Notes: generated from the sequence alone by a model not told the origin. Shown: positions 28,535 through 41,689, counted from the first letter of the stretch. The stretch is DNA of 64,000 bases from Rhopalosiphum padi (GCF_020882245.1 NC_083597.1:24406652-24470651); one strand, 5' to 3'. Made by a program: numbers and translations.

Positions 28535-28733
28535 CAGTAGTGGCTACTGATCTTAATTAATTTGGGAGCTGCGTATTCATGAAGCTAATTCTAAACAAGC
28601 CATATTGTTAAGAGATGTTTATAAAATAAGTATAAAATAGTTAATAGTTTTACTCTAAGCTTGATGTCAAGAGCCGCATTAAACTGACTCAAGAGCCACA
28701 TGCGGCTCGCAAGCCTCGCTGTGGCCACCCCTG
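28535..28733. mobile_element. hAT-type MITE, 199 bp
   Basis: The right end, read inward on the minus strand, is CAGGGGTGGCCACAGCGAGG, continuing into a GC-rich 'gcgagccgcatgtggctctt' palindromic block. The left end reads CAGTAGTGGCTACTGATC. Both fit the hAT consensus CAGnGGTGGCCA, with the left end decayed. The 8-bp flanks (ATATACAG and GTATATAT) match at only 5 of 8 and are AT-rich, so the target duplication is not proven. There is no coding capacity. Confidence 0.65.
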
Positions 28734-28764
28734 GTATATATAGTATATAATATTATGCTTTTCA

Positions 28765-28924
28765 CAGTGGCGTGAAGTTTAACCCCTCCGGCCTCCCCCC
28801 ATATATATAATACATATATAATGATTTCTTTTATAGAATATTACATTTTAAATGAACATTTTTTTTTACATTTATAAATTGCAACACCCTTCCCATAAAT
28901 TAATTCTAACTGCGTACGCCACTG
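28765..28924. mobile_element. hAT-type MITE, 160 bp
   Basis: Left end CAGTGGCGT (28765-28773) and right end ACGCCACTG (28916-28924) are perfect 9-bp inverted ends. The adjacent 8 bases, GCTTTTCA left and GCATTACA right, agree at 6 of 8 positions, as expected for an aged hAT 8-bp target duplication. The interior is AT-rich with a C-run near the left end and no open frame. Confidence 0.65.
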
Positions 28925-30215
28925 GCATTACAGATTACATATTATTGAATTTAATAACAGTGGTAAGTATACTTAATTATTTTGTATAGTATATTATAAT
29001 AATATTAACAAAAAAAAAAAAATGTATAAACGAATAAAATAGTTTAGTTATTCAAATATTATTTAATTATTTTTATTTTATATAAGTCCTAAGCAATTCC
29101 TTGTTTAATATTAATATGATAAATGTGTATATATAGTAATACGTCCTATTACTTTATTATCATGTATGAATATTATTGCTTTTTATTTACTATATTTTCT
29201 TATATCTATCACAACGAGGGAAATAAGTGGATTGCTTCTGTTGGTCCTGATAAAAACGTATACTGCACCCGACACAAAATTCTGCGCACGCCTTTGCACT
29301 TTAGCTCCTGTAGGTGGGTAAACGCTACGTCGCATCTTTAAACGGTTTAGTTTAAATCGTAATGATTATTATTTCTCGCCACTGATATGATGGTAAATGT
29401 GCAATGTCGTCTCGTGAGTTGTCCGACAACGAGCGTAATACGTCCATCGGCGATTCTATCGTTCCATTACTTCTCGGGCCCGCACACACCCGTCCGCGTG
29501 CATATAATATTGAGCGATGGCGATTTTTTTGCACGCGATAAACAACTGTTTTGTATTTATATATGCACAATAAACACGTAAACAGCTATCTAAATCGTAA
29601 AAAAGAAATTAACATTAGACCGTTAATTTGTTTTTTGTTTACAATGAGCGTACCTACAATGGATCGTAACTCACTGTTTACTGCGGATTGTACAATTACA
29701 GTGAACTGCAAGTGATAAAAATCATAGTAATAGACTTGTCGGTTGTCTGTGTATAATAACATCGCAATGTATGTGCAGATTTGTGTTTTTTAATTCGCCC
29801 TTGCAGAGACAAAAAAAACAGATTAGTCCTTCCGCAGGTACCATCCATTATGCAGATTAAACTGTATCGTTGTAATATCGTTTAATATAGAACGGGGAAA
29901 AAACTGAATCCTCACCTTAATCTCCGAACGGCTAACGGCAATACGCCATTTAATTTCCGTTACGATTTTCTTATTACTGCTGTCTCCGACTGGTCTTCGT
30001 CGGTCATTATTGTAAATCTCCCGAACGATACGTCATCCGTTTTCCAACCTCAGATAAAGGACGATCAACGAATCCGTGCCTGACCGACAATCGACTTCCG
30101 ATCCGAAAATGGCAATTTAATGTCACCGCATGGTCCGCTCTGTAATCTACGAGTATAATAGGTACCTACTACCTACAACTCGCATTTCCAATCAATGGAC
30201 ACAAAGAGAATACAA

Positions 30216-30216
<1 letters not shown>

Positions 30217-30252
<36 letters not shown>
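30217..30252. repeat. (TA)n microsatellite
   Basis: Alternating AT tract of about 36 bp. Confidence 0.9.
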
Positions 30253-30254
<2 letters not shown>

Positions 30255-31228
30255 CGTAGGTGTACGTGTTCATTGTTAATAGTTCAGTAAACATTTGTGG
30301 GATTTTTTCCGATCTATAATTTTGGATATGATGCGATCCGCATGACTATTGACTGTACACCTCGAATTAGGTAGCCTAAAATATTCGACGAGATGTTGTT
30401 ACGTAGGTATGGCGTGTTATAATAACTATTCCCTATGCGAACTGCGTGTCGGCATAACGATTGCAATACCATATCGCAGCTCTCGTCCCGTCCTGCACCT
30501 GTTGCCGCCCAGCGCACAGTTTGCCGAATGCATTATAAAACCCTTTTCCCCCTCCGTCTAAAATATTATTATTAGCATACCGCTCACCGCTCGCCGGAAT
30601 TTGAATTTATTAAATTCTGATGGACGAAGTTCTTACGACCTGCGCCCACTTGGTTCGGCTACTTCAGAGTTTATGGATGCATCACGCCGCTGCATGCAAA
30701 TGTGTACGACGTTGTGACAACTGACAAGTACTTATATATATATATATATATATACACACAATATAACGTTGTCGAGTCTTCATCAGATTATATTACTACA
30801 GCGGGTATTTCTGATGATGTGAATTTTGAGCAAACAAATCAGAATTTGTATTATTTGCCACCGCGTGGCTATGACGATGCCATTTGTGGAAAATGAAATA
30901 ATAAACACAATAGGATTTATTTGAAAGTTTTTAAAGTCATTCATTATTATAACATAACAGATACTGCAGCTATGTAAAACGACGAAGGAATTAATAATAA
31001 ATTAGAAATAATTTATAAAACCAAGGTTTGTATTGTGCTATAAATTTAAAAAAAAAAACAAAAACGCGTTATTTATCTCATACAATATTTTAGTAAACTA
31101 AATTTACAGTTATATTCATCACCTATATACTTTCTTAATTTACTGAAAACGCTATTAAAATCTACTTTGATACAATATAATATGTCTTAAATCCAAGGGA
31201 GTATACAAGGAAGACTATGGAAGCAATG

Positions 31229-31242
31229 CCCCCCCCCCCCCC
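31229..31242. repeat. C14 homopolymer
   Basis: Fourteen consecutive C in otherwise AT-rich DNA, flanked by a short G/A-rich segment. Runs like this are prone to assembly-length error. Confidence 0.9.
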
Positions 31243-31532
31243 AAAGAGGCTGGTGAAAATTATTATAATATTATTCAATATACATATATGTCACTGATAC
31301 TATATTTAACTTTTATTTTCAATAAAATAATATCAAAACTTGCCTCAGAAAAATATTATTCTTATAATCTTATTACATGTTTCTATATTACAAAAACACA
31401 ATATTTTTAAATAAATTAATAAATCACAATCACAATATTCATTTATTTATTGGATAATGTTATAGATTACCTAAAAACACGTTTTTCACAAAATACATTA
31501 GAATTATTTCATCTACCTTTTTTTCCGTCTAA

Positions 31533-31772
31533 TTGAAAAAAAAAATACCAAATTACGAAAATGAAAAAACTGACAAAATAAAATTAGTTGCTAAAGATAT
31601 CCAAATATTACTTTATAAAAATGAAATATCTTCCCAATTAGTTGGTGAAATTTTAAACAAATTTTTTAGACAAAAAAATGTTTTTATTTTTGAGACGTAT
31701 TCATTATCAAATAGTTCTGAACATGTATCGACCATACAACGTTTAATTAAATGTTCATCAAAATTACTCTGA
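31533..31772 (+). pseudogene. Unidentified coding-like fragment
   Basis: A 79-codon open frame begins at a TTG directly after an in-frame stop, so it has no ATG start of its own. Its composition (KIKLVAKDIQILLYKNEISS, then a C-terminal HVSTIQRLIKC) is more protein-like than the neighbouring frames. I do not recognise the family. No acceptor AG precedes it in a usable position. It may be an exon-like relic of a mobile element, or chance. Confidence 0.2.
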
Positions 31773-32123
31773 TTTTTTGTATTAGCGATATGAATAGTGG
31801 TAATAATACATTTAATAAATTTAATTTAGCATCCTTGTTAGATAATCCACCAAATTATTTTTTTTAGATTATTCATGAAAAACTATGTAATTTATTTAAA
31901 TAATATGTAGGTAGATGCAGTTATTTATCTATTGAATAGTTCGGTGATACCCATTGTGATATAATTTAACGTATTTTCACATTAAATCTATTAATGAAAC
32001 ATTATTCATAGGTTAGACAATAGTTATAAATTACATATAATTACATTATACTTTATCAATCAATAATACTATACGTGCATGGTCGTAAATATAACAATCA
32101 AAATATTACATTCATCAAGATCT

Positions 32124-32480
32124 TGTAACGGGACAAAGCGGTAATAATGGATGAGAAATGAGAATGGGACGTCGATCGACAACGACAGGCGGTTTGTTTA
32201 CTACGACTACCATAGAAATCACATGTATAAAAACAGGGCATAGGGTAGACATGCTATTATTGAACGTCAAAGTCAAAAACAACAACCAATCAGAAGCCGC
32301 ATAAGTATTAGACGGTCGGTCGGTATTTATAGAGGTAGGATTCGGGACCAACACTTACCACACCACCAACACTCGAATCGTCAACACTATATAACACAGG
32401 CTGAATATTTTACGTAAATGTAATATAAAGTTATTTCATATTTATTTCCTTATATAAAGCCGAACGCAATAAATTTAACA
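32124..32480 (+). mobile_element. Solo-LTR-like segment
   Basis: Begins TGTAACGGGAC, a TG start typical of LTRs, and can end ACA at 32480. Inside, in the right order, are a CCAAT box (32286-32290), a TATTTATAG TATA box 34 bases downstream (32324-32332), and an AATAAA poly(A) signal (32468-32473). That matches a U3-R-U5 layout. No adjoining gag/pol, primer-binding site or second LTR is seen. The flanking 5-mers do not form a clear target duplication, so the borders are uncertain. It could instead be an independent promoter. Confidence 0.35.
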
Positions 32481-32875
32481 TGTTGAATCTTTTGTCACGT
32501 TTCCTATATATATGTTGGCTGGTTGAAAAATCGACTGGAATTTATGATAAATTCTATCATATAATTCCCACTCAGTTATTTGAAGTATACAATACAATAT
32601 TTTATAGTTATAATTGTGTTTATTAAACAGTTAAATATTCAATCAAATCTGCATTTAGTATTCGTTTTACCATGATAAAACAAGCAAATGTAGATAAAAT
32701 AACATTGGTAAATAAATTAAAATTTGAAAGTATAAATATGTTTATAATATTATGATATCAATCAAATAAATAATTATCATATACAATATATTATTATATA
32801 TTATATTATATATTATTATTATAAATATTATTCGGAAATTGATTATCAGCTGCTAACTGCTTATAATATGTATTC

Positions 32876-33549
32876 ATAGGCGTGCGCACGGAGCGAGCCG
32901 GACGAGCCTCAGCTCGACCGGAATCTTTTTAGGGGCATAGTAAAATTTCAAATTTGTGTATATTATATTTGACTCTATCATTATATTCGTGAAGATCCTA
33001 AAAATTTCATTAGTCGTAATAGTGAAATAAAATTAAAAATATTTGTGTATCACTACATAATTTTTATTGATTTATTTTCTGACTAAAACATTGTGCACAA
33101 AATGTCAAAATATGTACGTAGTTCGACTATAGAAGTACTAGTCTATACTCTATAGTATAATAGAAAATGGCCTATCGCCTATGGGAAATAGGAAAATTAA
33201 TTTATCAATTATTACATAATTACACATTATATAGGTATTACCTATTAAGTTTATATGTATAGTTGCATATACAAATATGCATTAGGTATTTAGGTATATT
33301 ATGTATTAATATAATAGTTATGTAATTTTATTTTTAACTTAAAAAATATACAAGTACCTATGTCTAGCACGTTAATGTTGTGTGCATATACAACTTGATT
33401 CTATTTGTATAGGTATAAAAATATTATACAATTTTGAACTTACAATTAGTAGTATGTAAATGTGTTAAAAAAAATTAGGTACACTGTCCAAGTATTGGGG
33501 CACTAATTCTTCCAGGCTCGACCGGAAATTAAAGTCTGCGCATGCTTAT
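32876..33549. mobile_element. About 674-bp inverted-end element
   Basis: The left end ATAGGCGTGCGCA (32876-32888) and the reverse complement of the right end, ATAAGCATGCGCA (33549-33537), agree at 11 of 13. Slightly further in, both ends carry a CCGGnCGAGCCT block, giving an imperfect inverted repeat of about 35 bp. The interior is AT-rich without a transposase frame. Another copy's end occurs at 27975. Superfamily unknown. Confidence 0.45.
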
Positions 33550-33554
33550 ATATG

Positions 33555-35635
33555 TATTACATACCTATAATAGCTAGTATTATATTAATAATAAAATATT
33601 TATTTATAATTTGCAAGGGTTTAACCATTAAATACAAGAATATAATTTAATTTTTAAAAAGTAAAGTAGCTGCAATTAAATTAATAGTTATTAGTTTCTA
33701 TATGAACCTAATAACCTATAGTTATATATAAAAACAGTATTCTTCTTTCTCTTCACCAAAAAGCAAATAAACTCTTTATAACAAAAATAATAGTAGACAG
33801 GTGTAATATTTAAACAAATATAATTTACAACATTAAAAATACAAATAATAGGATTCATGGTGGCACAGCCACATGTCATTTGTCATAAGATTCCTCAGTG
33901 GTTCATTAGATAAGTAATAATTAATACTTACTAGTACATATAACAGTAAAATATTGGCAATATCTAGAATGTCTATGAGGATATAAGTAAGTAATATAAT
34001 ATAAGTTACTGATTATTATTGTTATAATGGTACCTATACATTTTCATATAATACCAGGTGTTTAGAGAACTTCTAAAAAAGAAATTAAATTATAATTAAT
34101 TTATATTTAAAAAACATCAAGTTTACTAGTTAAGTTCCCGTATTCAAGATAGTGATTTATTTTCTAGTTGCTTTTTTGTCTAAGAGCACTGTCAGTTATA
34201 ACGTAACAGTTATATCGACTAGAGTCGAGGTTTTAAGATTATTTTATGTGAGACATGAGCATGTGTTTAAATTTTAAATTATAATTTTTTAGAAGAATGT
34301 GGTAGAATTCTAAAATATCGTTTACTAAACTTTTAAGATACTTATTATACAAATGCTTATGAACTTTGATATTGAGTTTAAAGTTCCTAATCAAATGATA
34401 TAAACACTCGGTACATGCAAATTAATTATTGCATTTCTAACATATTACGTATGGAGAATATTCATAAAAATAATTTTTTTTCTTAGATTTTTTAGAAATG
34501 TAACTATAATAATTATAGCATTAAAGTGTTAATTTTTCTAACGAATAATAATAATAACTGTATATATTTAAGTACACTGCAAGAATATTATGTAGGGTGT
34601 AGGTTATAAAAATAAAGCTAGACAATTTACTTTTCCTGAAAGAACAATGTAGAAAAGTTTATAAAAGTTTTTACACGGTAAACAAAATTTTGGCAACTTT
34701 ATTAAAAACTCAAAATACTTTGTACACCACTCCGTTCAGAAACTTTTTTTGTTTAGAACTTTATAACTATTTGAGTCAAAATTAAGCCACGCGAAAAATT
34801 TATCCGTTTGAATAGGTATGTTTATTGTATATAAACCAATTGACAATACTCTCTTTCCATTGTATCAATGACATGTTACTAACTATATAAACAATTATTT
34901 TTCAACGGTATTATTATGTGCAATCTAAAAAAAACTTTGAAATATTGTAGCTTCAACCTTAGTTAAGTGATTCATCAAGCATACTCATCTCCATTTTTTA
35001 TTTTAACAACAAATGTATCTGAATTCTGTTTTTTGGAATATTTAAATAAGCTTATAAGGTCAATATTACAACACTTAGATTGTTATATCATTCCAGGAAT
35101 ACGAAAATATAGACTTATTTTTCAAATAATATTCGCCATTTTTGTCTGTAAATTGTTAGTCAGATTTATTTTCAAAATGTTGATGTATCTAAATTTAAAT
35201 TTGGACGATAATAATTTGAGTCTTTTAAACTTTGTGTTTTAAAAAATAAGGAAGAAAAATTATAATAATGGATTTGAAAGATATGGGAGCTACGATGATT
35301 TGAAACTTAAAGTATAATATTTATATATTAATATAATAATTAATCGATTAACATTTTATAATTTATAAAAATATTCATATAACGATAAACGATATTAAGC
35401 TGATAATATTGCATAATATGTTTTATATGTTTGTAAAATAATTTTTAATTGTTATTCTTCTTAGTATATTATAAATATTATTAAATTAATAACTCAGAAA
35501 CAATTAGTTCAAATGATGATTAGATACATCAGCAATTAAAACAAAACCGTCATTAGTTTTATTTAAAAAAAAAGTTTTATACTCGTATTTTACCCAGTAA
35601 AATGTGAGAGAAGTGAGAATGATCGTTAAATCACC
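33555..35635. other. AT-rich noncoding stretch
   Basis: A 91-codon frame at 34967-35242 is hydrophobic but matches nothing I know and has ordinary AT-rich composition. No other structure is seen. Confidence 0.45.
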
Positions 35636-35639
35636 ATGT

Positions 35640-35800
35640 TTTCGTTGATTTTACGGAGAATTATACTTAACTTAAGACACTTAAGATTTTAAAAGACAAT
35701 AGCATTTTTGAAAATATTTCTTTTATATAATTTTAAGTTTATATAAAATCTCATTTTTGTAAAAAATATTTTATATTTTGTTTTCATTGCTTTAATTGTT
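35640..35800 (+). repeat. Dispersed repeat family C, copy 2
   Basis: TTTTTGAAAATATTTCTTTT (35705-35724) is shared exactly with 6065-6084, and the next 14 bases differ at only a few positions. It pairs as an inverted repeat with copy 3, whose matching block is 36211-36230. Confidence 0.6.
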
Positions 35801-36079
35801 AAGTTTTTAGCTTTTTAATTACAAGTTGTCATTGAAAACATATATTTTTAATTTAATATTCTGAAACATTATATTATTCTGAGTATTTTTATATATAAAA
35901 ATCAAATTTTTGACAAGTAGCTTATTAGTTATAAAATGTATTAAGTATTTAAAATTTAAATAAGCTGAGTAATGGTTCAACATTTTACGGCGTACCTTAT
36001 ACTAACACTACTTGTACCACTCAATTCCACTCATCTAAACATCAAATACTTATAAATCATAAACTACTTGTCCGAAATT

Positions 36080-36290
36080 TTTTTATATACATTGAAAAAA
36101 TGAAAAAAAGGAAATGAATAAGGTTTAACAAATGCATGTTGTCATAGAAAACGTAAATGATAAAAATAGTAAAGAATATATATTTTTTTTAGAACAATTT
36201 GATTTAAAAGAAAAGAAATATTTTCAAAAACTTTAATATTTTCTAAAATAATGAGTGTCTTATGTTAAATGGATCCCCAGATATTTAATT
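36080..36290 (-). repeat. Dispersed repeat family C, copy 3
   Basis: In reverse complement it starts GGGGATCCATTTAACATAAG, continues ACACTCATTATTTTAGAAAA and then the shared 20-base block (36211-36230). The opening is the same phrase that precedes copy 1 at 6020. Together with copy 2 it forms a roughly 0.6-kb inverted arrangement. Confidence 0.6.
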
Positions 36291-36294
36291 TCAT

Positions 36295-39200
36295 AAATAC
36301 ACGTTGGCGTTACATACATTATATTACAACCACTCACTAACGGATTCAACGTTATTTTCAAGTATACACTACATGTCTACATGCATACTGTAAGCATAGT
36401 TAGGAAAAATAGATTTTATTTTATTTTTACAAAGTGTATTTTGAAAAGTAAATAATTATATGGGCATCTGGCAATATTCCACTTCCATGACAGTTCACGT
36501 AAGGTAAATAAATCGTTTTTCATTGTAATTCTAAATGTCTAAATAGTAGAGAAGTCGAGAGTATCATAATTTGTGTGCGAATAACTACCTATAGTCTACA
36601 TATCACGGTAAAAACTAGACTTCCACTCGGTTGGTATTAACAGAAAATATGTCTGCATAATAGTTAAACGTCTTATAAAACCAAATTTTTCGCTAGACAT
36701 ATAAAAATGTGGACTGCGCGTAAAGAGAGAAAATAAGTTTCATCAACGAGTGAGAGACGCAGACAGCAACTTACCAAAAAAATTAAAATATCATAATTTG
36801 TTTATGATTGTTACCAATCTGTACTTCATACAATTTAAAAAATATTAGTAATAAAAATAAAATAATTTACTATAAAACAATTATTAATAATTCTAAAACC
36901 AATTAAACTCTCAAACTCACTTATATTTAAATATTAAATATAACAATCATTCAGTAATTTAACTAGTAATGTAACTTTTTAAGATTTTTAATATACTTAC
37001 TTCATATTGGCTTATATGAATTGAGTACAAAAATCAGTAAGTGTACTTTTATTTGGAGATACTGTAAAATACTTTTTAATATATCAATGTGATGAATATG
37101 TGTTATTTTAGATGTTTAAATAAGTTATAATAATAACGTGTACATTTTAATATTAAATTAACTCTATCATCATCTACTGATAAACAAAAATAAAAACAAT
37201 TTTGACAAAAGTAGAGTTACGGTAAAGTGGCCTTATGACAGCAAAATTATAGTTGCAGAAAGAAAATTAAATTTTCTCCAACATTACCGTAAATATTTTT
37301 AATTTTTATAAGGTAAGCCTTATTTTCTAGGTTTACTTATTAAATATTTATTGTTATTAATTAAAACAATATGTACTTAATCGTAATTATAAAATGAAAA
37401 TATATAACATATTTACATATCTAAGTATATAAGGAAAATATATCTCGTTATTTTAATTTAAATTTTAAATTATAATGAGTATTATTAAAATGACTATAAT
37501 CATCGATACGAGTAGTATATAATATCATATTTTTTTACAGCGGGTTTTCACATTTTCTCTTAGTATTTCCACCATGTTCAGTTCAAAAGTCTTAATTTTT
37601 CAGCTTATACAATAAAGATGAATTACACTGTCATTGACCGTAAAATGTTCATTTATGCAACAATATTTACTGTTTACACATTATCATATATGTTAGACAA
37701 TTAATTAAAAATATTAATCATGAGTACATTTTTAATTTTTTCCAACCTCTTCATAAAAATTAATCTTTGTTTAAATTTATAAAAGAACACATGGAATTGA
37801 GAGAGTAAAACTAAGCTTGGTTCATTAGTAACTGAATAAACTTTTTAACTTTTAACTTGGAAGTATAAATTATTAATTATGTCTTATTTAATAATTTATA
37901 ATTTATTCATTAAGCATAAAAAAATACTTTGTGTATATGGTAAATATTTTTGTATGAAGCATAAATATTGATGGTATTATATACTATGAAATCGCATTTT
38001 TTAGTGGGACATTCAAACATGATCGAGTTGTGTTTACCGCGGTGATAAGTACAAATCCGTTGTGAAGGAAGAAATTATAGTATGCTACTGATATAAATAA
38101 CATTATTAATATATATAATATAAGCATGAATAATATTTAATAAAAAAATTATCAAAATTTAAATGTATTAATTTTACAAAGGTAATATTTAATGTTAAAG
38201 TTTAATTCATACACCATTACTTAACGAAATTAACTGTATGTGATTTATGATAAAGACTTTAGCGATAATATATTATTGTATGACATGGGTAAACTTGATA
38301 ATATAATATCGTTAGGTAACTAGATTAGCAAGTCATGAGAAACCAGTGGCTATTCAGTATGAGTCAATTGATAAAAATCAAACGTTTAATAATGTAACAA
38401 AAAAAAAATCTACCGATTCATCTTGTCAATTTTAATTTCACTGATTTTAAGTCATTGTAGCAAACTATAATGGTTTATGATTATTCCATCGCAGTCTTCA
38501 CAGTACCCATACTTAAAACTATTGTTATTTTATAGCCAGGGATAAATTATTAAAAGGTAAATTGTTTTTTATTGATTCCAAACCCTGCTTTGGTTCTTAT
38601 AAAAGTATGATAAAATCGAGTACGCGTAGATCGAAAATATTTTTTACTAAAATACAAGTTGTAAATTTTTTTTTTAAATATCGAATATGCAATATTACTG
38701 AGTCTAAAATTCTAAATTTTTTAGTGCATGTCGACAATTACCAAACACCAGGAATAAATTATACGGCGAAATTCTTTTGAATAATTAAGTCCACGTTTTT
38801 TAATAATTTGTTCTATTTAATATAAGTTAAGAAATTTTAGAAATTATTTGCATACATGCATTTTATTTAAGAATACAGAAACAAATATGACATAATAATA
38901 AAATGTGGGTTGAAGGTCGAAATAATTAGTTTACCTTAATAATTAGGTACCTATAATAGATTTTTAATTTCATTATTTTCAATTTAAGAATGAATCGAAT
39001 CAAGTAAGATCAATTCAAATTACTAATAAATATATAGTGCAAAACTCGAATATAAATTGTATTTTACAAGTTTTACCATCAATTATAAACAACAGATTTA
39101 ACTAATCCGTAACAACATAGATATTTTGATTTTTGTTCTTAATTACAATAAAATATATAGCAAGTAATATTCTTTCATGGAAGAACACTTGATTAGAAAT

Positions 39201-41685
39201 AAATAAATTATGAGTTATAAGTATTTACAATTTAGATGATTGGAACCTAACCGGGCACCTCTTAATATGTCTGTCCACTTTTTCTACTTTAAATTCATGT
39301 TAGTTATTACTAATTGATTTTAATATATAAAAATACACAAAATAATATTTTAAATAAGAATATAAAATACTTTCATTCAAAAAAAATAACTAAAAAGGAA
39401 AAAGTAAAAAATATAATTGTTTTGTAACAACTTTAAGTTATGTAAATATGAATGAATTTCCGGTAGAGTATAAGCTATAATAATATACATCTTGATCATT
39501 TTTTTTAAAGCCAAAAAACCTTATGATCATACATAAAAAAATAATATGTTACTAATCAATAAGAATCGTTGAAATTGTAGGGATAAATAACGGACCAAAT
39601 GATATTTCAATAAATAAAAAAACTGACAGTTGTTACCATGTTATATAAAGGTTAATGACAATAAGTATTATACATTTATACTCAATATCTATTTATATAT
39701 ACCTACACATAGACGAAACTAGACATTTTTATAAGGTTTTAACATATTTTAAAAATTCCCCTGCTCTCTTCAAAAAAATAAATTTAAGTATGTATGCTTT
39801 GTTATAAAAACCTATTAATACCTATTAATATTTAATTAATATACTGAGAATTGTTTTTTGTATAAGCACTTATACAAAAAACTTTTTGTATATAATACCT
39901 AGTCATATTGCATCAATATAATATTTAAGCTTACGTTGAATTCAAAGTAAATAGGTATACCAATAATAACTGAAGACCCTATTTGCACTGCAGATAATGT
40001 GTTGCCGTAATAAAAAAACGGCCTATTGACATCGACCACCACCGTTCTTGATATTATTTATTTCTAAAAATATGCGTTTATTTAACGAAACATATTTTAC
40101 AAATATTTACCTTATCTAACATAGTGCATCCTATTGAAATAATTCAATTAAATAGAAATAAAAATTGGCACCTAAAAATAATTTTCATTTGTTGATATTA
40201 ATAAAATATTTTAAAAATATATTCTTAAATTGTCTTATAATTTATTAATAATTACACCAGATATAAGAATTTAGAAACTAATCGTACACGGTATTTTAAA
40301 TTGTTTTCAAGTACAATTTTTTATATAATATATGCTCACTTGTTAGCGTTAGGAAAGCCTATAGCCTGACTGGCCTGATTCGTAGTTTCATCTATGTGAG
40401 TACATCGTGATGCAATCATAAATCAATATATTTACGGTATTTCTCATTTATACGAATAACACGGCAAAAGTTTTTTTTCGAATCGCTTTACTCGAATGAC
40501 ATTATTCATTCAGTTAGTACTGGAAATAATAAAATGATTTTGTTTCCTTGACTTCTATATCAGAGTTTTTGGACCTGGAAATAAACTTTCCCTTGTAGCA
40601 CTGACGACATAATTGAAAATTCATGGCTTGTGAATAATAAATGTTACTTCCGCCCCTTTGCCTACCCACCGTTTGTGGAGCCGGCTCTCTTAACGTTTGT
40701 CCGCCGACTCGATTATCTCACATACTATTTTGACACGCGAGACTATTGTTTTGACAAAAACTGATCGCGAAACGCCATAAATGTCATAAAAAAGGATATA
40801 TTTGTATTTTATTATAGCACAATAAAATTTCCTGCCAGTGAAATGCCACCGACGTCGCTCCCATTGTTACATTATCGTTTAAAAACGTTTTATAACGAGC
40901 TCCAGTTCGATTCTTATTTTGGTCCCCGGGGGCTTTTAAAAAGTATAATATGATACAAAAGAATTTCAATATCTCTTAAAAAGTTGCAAGTCCTAAAAAA
41001 AATCTCGAGGGGACGATAGTTATTAAAATAATTATAATTTTAATAAAAAAACATAATTGTTTTAATAGATTGAAAAAAAAATATAATCAGAAACTCTCAG
41101 TTTTCCTACTGCTATCTTAATAATATTTAATATTCATGGACAATGCAGTATTTTATTTTTTTAATGAAATTGATTTGTTTCAAAGGCTTAGTTTTAAACT
41201 TAATATAAATATTTGTTTGAAGTTTACATACACTAGTCATGCAATGTTATATATTTTCTAGTTTAATAATTATTATTTAAAATTTACATTTCCAACAAAA
41301 ATATTTTATATAAGAATTAATAACTACACGATACTTTAGAAATTACGAACATATTAGAACGTTATTTTGTATTTATAAATATTATGTTTAATATCCCAAT
41401 TATATTTGTTTTTATTTTATTGTAAAATGTTTTAAAACAATATAAAAATGTATAATTTTACAATCTGCTCATATATTATGTTATGTAATAATTAGGTATA
41501 AATAATAAAATATGATATTTTGTATTTATTACAATAGTCTCTTCATTTTGATAGGTGTTTAAATTTGGATGATTTTCTTCTCACAGACATTAGACATTTT
41601 TATTGCATTATATATTAAATGTTGTCCTAAAACTTCTACGTTTCTTCTCTTACTAAGTACCATTGCAGTGCACTCCGATAATCAA
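36295..41685. other. AT-rich noncoding stretch
   Basis: No gene is recognised. A 30-bp near-perfect palindrome lies at 39853-39882. A GC-richer patch at 40590-40960 contains frames on the minus strand (40784-40969) with no domain. Confidence 0.45.
39853..39882. repeat. 14-bp perfect palindrome with 2-nt loop
   Basis: GTTTTTTGTATAAG (39853-39866) and CTTATACAAAAAAC (39869-39882) are exact reverse complements separated by CA. It could form a hairpin in either transcript. The T-run suggests nothing specific in a eukaryote. Confidence 0.7.
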
Positions 41686-41689
41686 TGTC

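Larger units (their letters stand above)
28930..32110. other. Noncoding stretch with a GC-richer section at 29200-30700
   Basis: 29200-30700 has much higher CpG and GC content than the surroundings. It includes the segments 29280-29560, 29900-30150 and 30450-30680. Many short frames overlap there on both strands, none with a recognisable domain. (TA)n tracts lie at about 30217-30252 and 30732-30754, and a C14 run at 31229-31242. The GC-richer part may be a regulatory or exon-bearing region of an unseen gene. Confidence 0.4.

Noticed and set aside
34967..35242. 91-codon open frame
   Set aside because: Composition (Leu/Ile/Phe/Asn/Lys-rich) is as expected from AT-rich noncoding DNA; no family recognised.
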